Below, in pieces: positions 10,194 through 19,326 of a DNA stretch of 34,376 bases (position 1 is its first letter; each line of letters opens with the position of its first letter). Position numbers and translations under genes: made by a program. Location of the stretch: contig JAAYBY010000139.1 of NCBI GenBank assembly GCA_012729935.1, forward strand, positions 1 through 34,376. The letters are read 5' to 3'. The notes under the pieces are model-generated. The model did no database searches. It saw only the letters and a list, made by a program, of their open reading frames with translations, and was not told the DNA's origin. The DNA is from Clostridiaceae bacterium. GTDB lineage: Bacteria > Bacillota > Clostridia > Saccharofermentanales > UBA5734.

Positions 10194-11356
10194 TTGCGTC
10201 ATTTAAAATTGCCGTCCGGTTTCTGAAATCCAGCCGCGGGCAGACGGTGATGATCGCCATCGGGATCGCCATCGGAATAGCGGTTCAAATTTTTATCGGA
10301 TCGCTGATTCAGGGTCTGCAGAAGAGCCTGATTGACTCAACCATCGGCAATGCCGCCCACATAACAATCCAGCAGGAAGATAACGATCAGTTGATGGCCG
10401 ATTACGAATCTGTGATTGACGCTGTTCGGGCAGCCGATGAACGGATCACATATATTTCGCCCGTGCTTCAGCAGGCGGCACTGATTATCGACGGCGATCA
10501 GACTGAATCCATCCTGATACGCGGGTTTGATTATAAACGCGCCAATCCGATTTACGCCTTTGACTCGCGCTTTGTTGAGGGACGTCTGCCTGCTGGTGCA
10601 AATGAAGCTGCGATTGGTAAGGAACTTCAGGCAGAGTTATCGCTTTCAGTAGGCGACCCTGTTGACATCACGATTACAGGCGGAACCAAGCTGACCTACA
10701 CTGTATCGGGTGTTTTTGACCTGAAGGTGCAGTCCTTGAATAAAAGCTGGTTTTTAACAACATTAGAGTCTGCGCAGGATCAACTGGATAAAAGCGGATT
10801 GATATCGACGATTGAAATGCAGGTTGATGACGACTCTGTTTTCCAGGTTGATGAACTTGCGGTGCAGCTGGCTGAACTGCCTGATTTTTCAGAGAAAAAA
10901 CTGATTCAATGGAAGGAACAGAACGAACAGCTGTTATCAGGTCTGAATGGCCAAAGCATATCCAGCCTGATGATCCAGGTTTTTGTCATCGTTTCTGTTG
11001 TTTTAGCAATCGCCAGCATTCTGGCGATTTCTGTGCTGCAGAAATCAAAACAAATCGGTATTCTCAAGGCGATGGGTATCCGCAATCGTCAGGCAAGCCT
11101 GATTTTTCTGTTTCAAGGTCTGATTCTCGGTATTCTCGGCGGTTTTCTCGGGGTTGCACTGGGACTCGGGCTGGCATATGCGTTCACGGTGTTTGCGCGA
11201 AATCCCGACGGAACGCCCGTCGTCGCGTTGCTGATCGAACCGGGTTTCTTCGCCTTGTCATTCTTGATAGCAGTTGTCGCTTCCTCCCTGGCGTCACTAA
11301 TCCCGGCCAGACGTTCATCCCGTCTCGATCCGATAGAGGTAATCAGAAATGGATAA
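10190..11356 (+). CDS. ABC transporter permease, FtsX/MacB (LolC/E-like) type
   Basis: 388 aa; N-terminal TM, large periplasmic-type domain, C-terminal FtsX core (LAISVLQKSKQIGILKAMGIRNRQASLIFLFQGLILG) ending RRSSRLDPIEVIRNG; ATGA overlap with upstream gene. Confidence 0.93.
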   Translation: MIASFKIAVRFLKSSRGQTVMIAIGIAIGIAVQIFIGSLIQGLQKSLIDSTIGNAAHITIQQEDNDQLMADYESVIDAVRAADERITYISPVLQQAALIIDGDQTESILIRGFDYKRANPIYAFDSRFVEGRLPAGANEAAIGKELQAELSLSVGDPVDITITGGTKLTYTVSGVFDLKVQSLNKSWFLTTLESAQDQLDKSGLISTIEMQVDDDSVFQVDELAVQLAELPDFSEKKLIQWKEQNEQLLSGLNGQSISSLMIQVFVIVSVVLAIASILAISVLQKSKQIGILKAMGIRNRQASLIFLFQGLILGILGGFLGVALGLGLAYAFTVFARNPDGTPVVALLIEPGFFALSFLIAVVASSLASLIPARRSSRLDPIEVIRNG

Positions 11357-12044
11357 AATCATTCAGCTTGATAAAGTCAGCAAAATTTATGGTACCAGCG
11401 TTAAAACACAGGTTCTTTTCGATATCGACCTGTCATTTGACGCACAATCCTTTAATGCCATCATCGGCCAGTCCGGCAGCGGCAAGTCAACCTTGATGAA
11501 CATCATGGGGACGCTTGACAGACCGACCTCTGGCGATGTGACCATCAATGGAACGCGTACGGATGGCATGAAGACCAATGAACTGGCAGCTCTGCGCAAT
11601 CAGACCATCGGATTCATTTTCCAGTTTCACTACTTGCTGCCTGAGTTCACCGCCCTGGAAAATGTCCTGATGCCGGCCGTCATCAAATACAACAAGCCAT
11701 CTGCTGAAACGGTTCGCAGGGCGCATGAACTGATGGAACTGGTTGGTCTGGAAAAGGTCAAGAACAATCTCTCAAGCAAGATGTCCGGCGGACAACAGCA
11801 GAGGACAGCGATTGCCCGTGCCTTGATCATGAACCCGCAGATTATCCTCGCGGATGAACCAACCGGCAATCTCGATTCCGACACAACCCAGACGGTCTAT
11901 GGTATGATGAGACAAATCAATGATTTGTACCGGACCACGTTTATTATCATCACACATGATCGGAAGATCGCTGAGATGACAGACCGTATTGTTGAGATCA
12001 AAGATGGCAGAATCAATCTGGATGTGACCCGATCAACGACATGA
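11349..12044 (+). CDS. ABC transporter ATP-binding protein, MacB/LolD type
   Basis: 231 aa; Walker A GQSGSGKST, signature MSGGQQQR, Walker B IILADEPTGNLDS; start overlaps permease stop (ATGGATAA). Confidence 0.95.
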   Translation: MDKIIQLDKVSKIYGTSVKTQVLFDIDLSFDAQSFNAIIGQSGSGKSTLMNIMGTLDRPTSGDVTINGTRTDGMKTNELAALRNQTIGFIFQFHYLLPEFTALENVLMPAVIKYNKPSAETVRRAHELMELVGLEKVKNNLSSKMSGGQQQRTAIARALIMNPQIILADEPTGNLDSDTTQTVYGMMRQINDLYRTTFIIITHDRKIAEMTDRIVEIKDGRINLDVTRSTT

Positions 12045-12103
12045 CAGGTGATATAAGCTAAACGGTATCGGATCAGACACATTATTTTAATCGGGGTGAT
12101 CTC

Positions 12104-13591
12104 TTGGCGTTTATTACGATCGATCTTGGAACCACAAATATTAAAGTAACCGCATTTACAGATCAATTTTCTGAAATCGGGTCGGAATCCTCAAAAGTCA
12201 TTTATCAACAGGAACAGGACCACTGGGTCGAATTTGATGCAGAAGCCTATTTTGACCATCTGCAGGATGCAATCGCGCGCCTGAGGCCACAGATTTTTGA
12301 GCCTGTTCATCAGATCATTTTAACCGGCCAGGCGGAATCGCTGGTTGTTCTCGATTCAGATGGAAAACCACTGCGGCAGGCCATATCCTGGCTGGATATG
12401 CGGTCGACCCGTGAATCGGAGCGCATTAAAGAGGCTTTCCCAGAGGATCAGGCCTACGCCATAACCGGACAGCCGGCAAACACGCCCACCTGGCCGATTA
12501 CAAAAATACTGTGGCTCAAAGAAAATGAGCCGGATATCTTTAAACAGGCTGGCTGGTATGTTTTGGTCAAGGATTATATTCATTATCGACTGACCGGGAA
12601 AATGACGGGTGAATACTCGATTTACAATTTTTCCTATTATTTTGACATTCATCAAAAGGATTACTGGATGGATCTGCTGAACTGGTGCGGCGTGCGCAGA
12701 GAGCAGCTTCCGGAGCTCGTCGAGCCGTGCACGACGACCGGACTGATCATGCCCCAGGTTGCTGAAAAAACAGGTCTGGATCCGTCTGTTTCGGTCAATA
12801 TCGGTACGCTTGACCATTTTGCAGGCATGATTGGAACCGGTAACATTCGCCAGGGGATAATCAGTGAATCGACCGGAACAGTGGTCGCGCTGGCGACGTT
12901 GGTCGATAAGCCGGTGTTGACTAAAGAACGTATTCCCTGTCACTATGGTCCCTTTCTCAACAGTTATGTTCTGCTGCCGGTTTGTGAGAGCGGCGGTGTC
13001 TGTCTCGAATGGTTCAGAGACACATTTGCGTCTGACCTGTCTTACAAGGATATTGATCAACTGGCCGTCAGGCGCAATACACCGGCTGACCTGCTCTTCC
13101 TGCCTTATCTGACCGGAACCAATTCACCGGAGTATAATACAGATGCCAAGGGTGTCTTTTACGGAATTCGCCTCAAGCATGATCGCGGTGATTTCGCATC
13201 AGCCGTCATGGAAGGCGTCGCCTATCTGCTCAACAGGAATCTGGCAGCACTGGATCGGCTGGGGATTCACCCGGAACGGGTGATTACGACCGGCGGCGGA
13301 TCAAAATCATCGTTCTGGTGCCAGACAAAAGCCAATCTGACCGGAATTCCTTTTTCTGTTCCTGTTCAAACAGAGGCAGCCTCTTTGGGTTGTGCCTTGA
13401 TTGGTGCTGTTGCCTGCGGTGTGGCAGCCAGCTATGAAAAAGCTATCGAGCAATGCGTCGCGATGAAAAAAGTGTACCAGCCTGAAGAAAGAACGGCTTT
13501 TGCCCGTCAGAACCGCCGATATGATCAACTCTACCAACAAATGCTTCCGGTTTTTGAACAGGATGCAGCCTTCAGCCTGGCGGACGACTGA
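12104..13591 (+). CDS. FGGY-family carbohydrate kinase (xylulokinase-like)
   Basis: 495 aa; ITIDLGTTNIKVT, GTLDHFAGMIGTGNI, VITTGGGSKSSFWCQTKANLTGIPF; TTG start after GGGGTGATCTC. Confidence 0.9.
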   Translation: MAFITIDLGTTNIKVTAFTDQFSEIGSESSKVIYQQEQDHWVEFDAEAYFDHLQDAIARLRPQIFEPVHQIILTGQAESLVVLDSDGKPLRQAISWLDMRSTRESERIKEAFPEDQAYAITGQPANTPTWPITKILWLKENEPDIFKQAGWYVLVKDYIHYRLTGKMTGEYSIYNFSYYFDIHQKDYWMDLLNWCGVRREQLPELVEPCTTTGLIMPQVAEKTGLDPSVSVNIGTLDHFAGMIGTGNIRQGIISESTGTVVALATLVDKPVLTKERIPCHYGPFLNSYVLLPVCESGGVCLEWFRDTFASDLSYKDIDQLAVRRNTPADLLFLPYLTGTNSPEYNTDAKGVFYGIRLKHDRGDFASAVMEGVAYLLNRNLAALDRLGIHPERVITTGGGSKSSFWCQTKANLTGIPFSVPVQTEAASLGCALIGAVACGVAASYEKAIEQCVAMKKVYQPEERTAFARQNRRYDQLYQQMLPVFEQDAAFSLADD

Positions 13592-13616
13592 AACAATCGA
13601 TCTGCTGGTGATCGTA

Positions 13617-13680
13617 TTTTCGAAAAAACCAACCAGTAACCGAAAATATTCAACCCTACAATCGTGTGAGTTTTCGAAAT
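13617..13680. promoter_or_regulatory. Pair of operator-like TTTTCGAAA palindromes upstream of the isomerase-like gene
   Basis: TTTTCGAAAA at 13617-13626 and TTTTCGAAA at 13671-13679; CCGAAAATATTC half-site-like element around 13640-13651. Confidence 0.5.
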
Positions 13681-13701
13681 AACCCGACGGGGACGCCTTT
13701 A

Positions 13702-13730
13702 TTGACAGAAAATAAGGCGTCCTCTATACT
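13702..13730 (+). promoter_or_regulatory. Near-consensus sigma70-type promoter for the isomerase-like gene
   Basis: TTGACA - 17 nt - TATACT. Confidence 0.75.
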
Positions 13731-13811
13731 GAAAACGAATCATTCAAATGATTCGCAGGGTTTTCATTAACGAAAAAGTTTCAAAAAATGACGTGAAAGG
13801 AAGGTTCAGAT

Positions 13812-15161
13812 ATGCGAGCAGTCAAGGCAGGGTTTGTCGGATTTGGCGAAATCAATACCCCTAGAGATGTTGTTGATCAGTTAAGCGCCAATGCCGTCAG
13901 CGAACTGGAAAAGTTGGGATGGGAGGTCTATGCGACCGAAACCGTCAGTGACGAGGCAACCTATTCTGAAGCTGATCGAGCAATCAAGGATCTGAAGAAT
14001 AAGGATTTTGATCTGCTTGTTGTCTGTGTAACCGGTTGGATTCCCACACATGCCGTCATCCGGGTGACCGATAAATTCAGACACATACCGATGCTCCTCT
14101 GGGGTCTCACCGGCTGGATGGAAGAAGGACGACTGGTCACAACAGCACCACAAGCCGGTACCAGCGCATTGCGTCAGGTGATGCAGGGGCTCGGATACTG
14201 TTTTCGCTATGTTTTCAGCAAAGTTGACGAACCGGTACCTGCCAAGGCGATTAACGCATTTGGTCAGGCTGCACGCACGGCTGTTGAGTTGCGGGATATG
14301 CGGATCGGTTCGATGGGTTATCGTGACATGCTTTTATACGGTACACCAGCGGATATCCTCGCTCTGCGCCGGGAAATTGGTATCGAAGTAGAGTGTTTTG
14401 AAATGCTGGAAATGGTTCGAACACCGATTGATAAAAAAGATGTCGATGAGATTGTCGACTACTGTCTGAAGAACTGGACATTTGAAAAGGAATTCGACCA
14501 TGAGATTCTGGCTCAGGGCGCTCGATACTATCTGTCTCTGAAGAAAAAGATCCAAGAAAGAGGCTTCGACGCCATCACGCTGCTCGATGTTGACGGCATG
14601 AAAAAACTGGAGAGCTTTCCACCCGCTATGGTCTTTATGCTGATTGCCGATCTGCTTAAAATCTGCACCATCCCCGAGAACGATATCATCGGCAACGCGA
14701 CTCAGCTGATGGTGAAAACGCTGACCGGTCAAATTGCCCACTATATGGAATTTTACGAATATTTTGACGAGACCGTTCTGATCGGTGTACCTGATTTTGT
14801 CCCAGGAGCCGTGGTTGAAGGAGATATCAGGCTGCTGCCAGCGAAATTCGGTCTGCTGTCAGCCAGTCTGCTAAATACGTCGAAGGTTAAAGACGGACCT
14901 GTCACGCTGATGCGTCTAATTGAAGATCATGGACGTTACACACTGCACATGGCTCGCGGCGAGGCGATGCAGCCACGCCCGTGGGAAGAATACGGCTGGG
15001 ATCGTCCGGCTCCTCAGCTGCCGAGTCTCGAAGTTAAACTGGAAGAGCCGGTCAACTCGTTTGTTGATAAAATAGCCTCGCAGCATACCATTATTGCGTA
15101 TGGTGATGTGACAGAAGAAATGACACAGCTGTGCAAGATCCTGAAAATCAGAATGATCTGA
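13812..15161 (+). CDS. L-fucose/L-arabinose isomerase-like protein
   Basis: 449 aa; GFVGFGEINTPRDV..., LLVVCVTGWIPTHAVIRVTDKF, VFMLIADLLKI; RBS AAGGAAGG. Confidence 0.7.
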   Translation: MRAVKAGFVGFGEINTPRDVVDQLSANAVSELEKLGWEVYATETVSDEATYSEADRAIKDLKNKDFDLLVVCVTGWIPTHAVIRVTDKFRHIPMLLWGLTGWMEEGRLVTTAPQAGTSALRQVMQGLGYCFRYVFSKVDEPVPAKAINAFGQAARTAVELRDMRIGSMGYRDMLLYGTPADILALRREIGIEVECFEMLEMVRTPIDKKDVDEIVDYCLKNWTFEKEFDHEILAQGARYYLSLKKKIQERGFDAITLLDVDGMKKLESFPPAMVFMLIADLLKICTIPENDIIGNATQLMVKTLTGQIAHYMEFYEYFDETVLIGVPDFVPGAVVEGDIRLLPAKFGLLSASLLNTSKVKDGPVTLMRLIEDHGRYTLHMARGEAMQPRPWEEYGWDRPAPQLPSLEVKLEEPVNSFVDKIASQHTIIAYGDVTEEMTQLCKILKIRMI

Positions 15162-15186
15162 GTTTGACGAGAATGTGAATCAGAAC

Positions 15187-15225
15187 AGGCAGACAGCAGA
15201 TTCAGCTGTCTGCCTTTATTTTTGC
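15187..15225 (+). terminator. Intrinsic terminator for the isomerase-like gene, overlapping the 3' end of the convergent lacI-family gene
   Basis: AGGCAGACAGC agattca GCTGTCTGCCT TTATTTTT, perfect 11-bp arms. Confidence 0.88.
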
Positions 15226-16212
15226 AGTTGTTTCCCGTTTGATGAGTGAGGGTTTGAGGGCGACGTTCTGGATCACGGTGAAATGCTTGTCTTTGATTTT
15301 CCGGAAAAGAATACTGACGGTGACGACAGCCATTTCCTTGATCGGGTTAGAGACCGTCGTCAAAGCCTTGGAGAGATAGGGGCAGACAGCTACATTATCC
15401 ATGCCCATGATCGAGATATCATCCGGAACAGACAGGTTACGTTCGGTGACCGCCCGCAAGGCGCCAATCGCGATGTCGTCGTAGGCGGCAAATATTGCGG
15501 TTGGCCGAACGGGTGCGTCGAGGATTGTTTTCATGCTTCGATAACCGCAATCTTCAAAGCGATAATCTGAAATCTTGATGATCGAATCTATCAGCGGCAG
15601 TTGATTCTTCTGCATCACATCGCGGAACGCGCGAAAGCGGTTTTCCGTCAGATGGTCACCGATATAGCCGATTCGCCGATGGCCAAGCTTGACCAGATAT
15701 TCCACACCGGTTGAGGCACCATAATAATCATCGATCCAAATACAATCAAAATGGTTGATCTGGTTTTCGATCGTGATCAGAACCAGCGGGATGTTCCATA
15801 TTTCCTGAATGCCTTCCAATGTATCCTGAATCTGACTGTTTTCCGAAATCAGGATAATACCGTCAATTTGCTGTCCTCCGAAAATTCTCAGATAATCCAT
15901 TTCCTTCTCGGTTTTAAAATCTGAAACAGCGAAGGTGTAACTGTAGCCGCGTTTGGTGATCTGGGCACCGATTGAGCTGATCAGCTGCGTATAGTAATTG
16001 CTGTAAACTTCCGGGCAGATCACACCGATGGACTGTTTGTTTTTCCCCGGCCAGTCTTTCTGGGGCGGTGGCAGGTGGTAATTCAGTTCACGGGCGATTC
16101 GCACGATTTTCATCCGCGTTTCGTCTTTAATTTCATGACTGTTATTCAGCGCTTTCGACACGGTTGAAATACTGACGCCGGCTACTACCGCGATGTCTTT
16201 AAGCTTCGTCAT
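15202..16212 (-). CDS. LacI/GalR family transcriptional regulator
   Basis: MTKLKDIAVVAGVSISTVSKALNNSHEIKDETRMKI HTH plus periplasmic-binding-like ligand domain; start moved to 16212 because AGGAGG precedes it. Confidence 0.95.
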   Translation of the reverse strand: MTKLKDIAVVAGVSISTVSKALNNSHEIKDETRMKIVRIARELNYHLPPPQKDWPGKNKQSIGVICPEVYSNYYTQLISSIGAQITKRGYSYTFAVSDFKTEKEMDYLRIFGGQQIDGIILISENSQIQDTLEGIQEIWNIPLVLITIENQINHFDCIWIDDYYGASTGVEYLVKLGHRRIGYIGDHLTENRFRAFRDVMQKNQLPLIDSIIKISDYRFEDCGYRSMKTILDAPVRPTAIFAAYDDIAIGALRAVTERNLSVPDDISIMGMDNVAVCPYLSKALTTVSNPIKEMAVVTVSILFRKIKDKHFTVIQNVALKPSLIKRETTAKIKADS

Positions 16213-16239
16213 AGAATCCTCCTGTGGTGTTGCGGTCAA

Positions 16240-17511
16240 TTAGCGAGCGCGGTATTTTTCGACGCGCATCCGGGCTGTAATGGCATGTGCTTCCATTCGT
16301 TCGATCAGACACTGACGCTGTGTCACTTCACCGATCAGCACACTTGCTTCGGGTGTCATCCGCTGATAGGTGACTGTCTTCATAAATTTTCCGACCCACA
16401 AGCCTCCGGTGTAGCGCGCTGCGCGGCTGGTCGGCAGAATGTGATTGGTTCCGATGCACTTATCGCCGTAGGCGACTGTTGTTTCCTCGCCGACAAACAG
16501 CGACCCGTAACAGGTCAGGTGATCGATGTAGTAGTCTTCATCGTCGACATGCAATTCCAGATGTTCCGGTGCATAATCGTCGCTGAGCCGGACGGCTTCT
16601 TCATTTGAGTCAGCGATAAGCACAATACCGTTGTTCGCCCAGGATACAGCGGCGACAGAACGGGTTGGAAGTATACTGAGCTGACGCTCAACTTCGGCGA
16701 TACAGTCTTTTGCGAACGCTTCACTCCTACAGATCAGCGCGATTCCGCTATTAACGTCATGTTCAGCCTGTCCCAGAAGGTCTGCCGCAACCAGCTTGAT
16801 GTCTGCTGAATCGTCCGCGATAATCAGGATTTCGGTGGGTCCGGCCAGCAGATCGATTCCGCAGCGGCCAAACAGCTGGCGTTTTGCCTCAGCGACATAT
16901 TTATTCCCGGCCCCGCAGACCATGTCAGCAGGCTCAACAACACCCATGCCGAAAGCCATCATGGCAAAGGCCGGTACACCGCCCAGTATGAAGATCCGGT
17001 CTGCGCCTGCTTTTTTCATGGCGTTAACCGTTGCCGGGTAATAACCTTCTCCTTTTACCGGCGGTGTGAAGGCATAAACTGATGACACGCCTGCGACTTT
17101 TGCCGGTATAATACTCATCTGCGCGGATCCGAACATCGGATACCGGCCGCCTGGAATATAGGATCCAACGCTTCGTACCGGGATATGTTTTTGTCCCAGC
17201 CAGATGCCCGGACTCGTTTCAATTTCCAGTGGCTGCAAGGTGCTTAGCTGCGCTTCGGCAAACGACCGCACATTTTGCTGACAGAAATCCGTATCGCGGA
17301 TCACCTGGTCGTCGACCTGCCGAATGGCTGTTTCGATCTGCTGATCATTCAGTTCGAACTGGTCGGGATTCCACTGATCAAACTGGCTGCTGTAACGTCG
17401 GACAGCATCCATACCGTTTTTCTCCAGATCCAGCAACATAGCAGAAACGGTTGAAGCTGTCTCCGGATCTTCTTCAAACAGGCGATGGCCGCCCTGTTTA
17501 TAGATAACCAT
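16240..17511 (-). CDS. Histidinol dehydrogenase-like NAD-dependent dehydrogenase (HisD/HpsN superfamily), outside any his operon
   Basis: GGRYPMFGSAQMSIIPAKVAGV, GAGNKYVAEAKR, AGPTEILIIAD, GQAEHD, APEHLELH, GTNHILPT; start set at 17511 after AAGGAG. Confidence 0.88.
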   Translation of the reverse strand: MVIYKQGGHRLFEEDPETASTVSAMLLDLEKNGMDAVRRYSSQFDQWNPDQFELNDQQIETAIRQVDDQVIRDTDFCQQNVRSFAEAQLSTLQPLEIETSPGIWLGQKHIPVRSVGSYIPGGRYPMFGSAQMSIIPAKVAGVSSVYAFTPPVKGEGYYPATVNAMKKAGADRIFILGGVPAFAMMAFGMGVVEPADMVCGAGNKYVAEAKRQLFGRCGIDLLAGPTEILIIADDSADIKLVAADLLGQAEHDVNSGIALICRSEAFAKDCIAEVERQLSILPTRSVAAVSWANNGIVLIADSNEEAVRLSDDYAPEHLELHVDDEDYYIDHLTCYGSLFVGEETTVAYGDKCIGTNHILPTSRAARYTGGLWVGKFMKTVTYQRMTPEASVLIGEVTQRQCLIERMEAHAITARMRVEKYRAR

Positions 17512-17649
17512 ACTGATCTCCTTTGCCATTCGTGCGAACGCACAACTAACCGTTGTTGTCTATCCACCGGCTGCCTTATCTGTTTGACAAACATGACAGC
17601 TGTTTTTCGAAGAAACATAACTGTTGGTTTTTTAATGATCACTTGTATC

Positions 17650-17679
17650 TGGACAGGTATAGGTTATGATCATTATAAA
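17650..17679 (+). promoter_or_regulatory. Candidate sigma70-type promoter for the M81 gene
   Basis: TGGACA - 18 nt - TATAAA. Confidence 0.45.
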
Positions 17680-17728
17680 GCATTTTTCAAATGTTGGGGA
17701 AAAATTTCGAAAATTCTGGAGGTTTTTT

Positions 17729-19210
17729 ATGTTTCGTATCCTGCTGGCAGAGTTTAAACATGAGACCAACACGCTATCACAACAAAAAACGGATTTTGAG
17801 AGTTTCAGAAACCGGGGCTATTTAACCGGACAGGCGATCATCGACAATCGTTTGCACACTGGCACCGAAATGGGCGCGTTTCTGGATATTCTGCTGGATC
17901 AGCCGGATGTCTCGCTGATTCCGGTCGTTGCATCCAATGCCATGCCGGCAGGCCCGGTAACTCAGGATGTTTTTGACCTGGTCTGCGGACAGATCGTGGC
18001 GGCCGTTCGTCAATCAGGCCCGATAGACTGCGTTCTGCTAAGTCTGCACGGCGCGATGGTAACGGAGTCAAGCGGGGATGGTGAAGGCGATCTGCTTACC
18101 GCCATCCGCCAGGCAGCCGGCGAACACGTTCTCGTTGTTTCGACACTGGATCTGCACGCCAACATCTCACCCGCAATGGCTGCGAATGCCAATGCTCTGA
18201 TCACATATGAGGCCTATCCGCATGTTGATATGTACGATCGGGGACTTGAAGCGGCACGGATCGTCCTGCGGACACTACGCGGCGAAATCCATCCGGTGAT
18301 GCGGTGTGTACATCTGCCGCTGATTCTACCGGCAATGACCACTTTGGACGCGAATATGAAAAAGCTGGTTGACCAGATTTACCAGTACAAGCAGATGGAT
18401 CATATCCTGTCTGTATCTTTCGGGCATGGCTTCCTGTGTGCAGACACAGACGTTCTTGGTGCGACAGTGGGCGTCGTTGCCGACGGTGATGAAGATCTGG
18501 CTGAAACAGTTGCCGAAAAACTGGCTGATCTCATCTGGCAGGCAAAAGAGAAGCTGGTCCATGAGACCATTTCAGCGCAGCAAGCGATTGAACGTGCGCA
18601 GCTGACAGACAAGGGACCGATCGTTTTTGCGGATGTAGCCGATAATCCCGGTGGCGGTTCTTCGTGTGACGGCACCCATATTCTGCGGTTGATGATTGAG
18701 CAGAATGTGTCAGATGCTGCTGTTGCCCTGATTTATGATCCGGATGCGGTCGAGGCAGCTGTCAAAGCAGGTGTCGGCCAAATGGTTGATTTGAATCTGG
18801 GTGGTCATACCCAGTCAGACATCATGGGAGAGCCGATTAACTGTCGTGCGTACGTCCGACTGATCCGAGACGGCCGCTATCAGAACAGAGGGCCGATGGA
18901 ACGAGGTATGACAGTCAATCTGAAAAAAAGTGCCGTCGTTGAGATAGGTGGCATTTCGGTTATTATTGCGGCAAACCGGACGCAGCCCTATGATCTCGAG
19001 ATCTTTTATGCGCACGGTATTGATCCAACCCGGCGAAAAATTCTTCTGCTGAAATCAACACACCACTACAAAGCCGCCTACGGTCCGATCGCCCGCCAGA
19101 TGCTGTCTGTCGAGGTATCCGGCCTGATGCCCCAGAACCCGAAGCACCTATCGTACACAAAATGCCGGAGGCCGATTTATCCGCTCGATCCACTGGAAAA
19201 CCGGCGTTGA
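17729..19210 (+). CDS. M81 family metallopeptidase (MlrC / DUF1485-like)
   Basis: RILLAEFKHETNTLSQQKTDF N terminus, VSTLDLHANISPAM, ITYEAYPHVDMYDRG, DVADNPGGGSSCDGT; start at ATG 17729 behind CTGGAGG. Confidence 0.9.
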   Translation: MFRILLAEFKHETNTLSQQKTDFESFRNRGYLTGQAIIDNRLHTGTEMGAFLDILLDQPDVSLIPVVASNAMPAGPVTQDVFDLVCGQIVAAVRQSGPIDCVLLSLHGAMVTESSGDGEGDLLTAIRQAAGEHVLVVSTLDLHANISPAMAANANALITYEAYPHVDMYDRGLEAARIVLRTLRGEIHPVMRCVHLPLILPAMTTLDANMKKLVDQIYQYKQMDHILSVSFGHGFLCADTDVLGATVGVVADGDEDLAETVAEKLADLIWQAKEKLVHETISAQQAIERAQLTDKGPIVFADVADNPGGGSSCDGTHILRLMIEQNVSDAAVALIYDPDAVEAAVKAGVGQMVDLNLGGHTQSDIMGEPINCRAYVRLIRDGRYQNRGPMERGMTVNLKKSAVVEIGGISVIIAANRTQPYDLEIFYAHGIDPTRRKILLLKSTHHYKAAYGPIARQMLSVEVSGLMPQNPKHLSYTKCRRPIYPLDPLENRR

Positions 19211-19296
19211 CTGGTCAATCGGCAGAGGCTTTAAGAATAACTTTGATCAAGACGTGTAACCTGCCTGATCATTGAAATTACAGTCGGTGGTAGTAA

Positions 19297-19326
19297 TTGA
19301 CAAGCTTGAAAAGCGGTGCGTATAAT
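19297..19326 (+). promoter_or_regulatory. Consensus-like sigma70-type promoter for the ceramidase-like gene
   Basis: TTGACA - 18 nt - TATAAT. Confidence 0.75.

Noticed and set aside
12356-13060. 234-aa minus-strand ORF
   Set aside because: Antisense shadow ORF within the FGGY kinase gene.
15293-15308. TTTTCCGGAAAA palindrome near the 3' end of the lacI-family gene
   Set aside because: Lies inside coding sequence (ILFRKIKDK) with a different centre (CCGG); likely codon coincidence.
17532-17543. GTGCGAACGCAC as an additional LacI operator
   Set aside because: Arms GTGCG/CGCAC flank a non-palindromic AA centre and overlap the 5' end of the hisD-like ORF; does not match the other sites.
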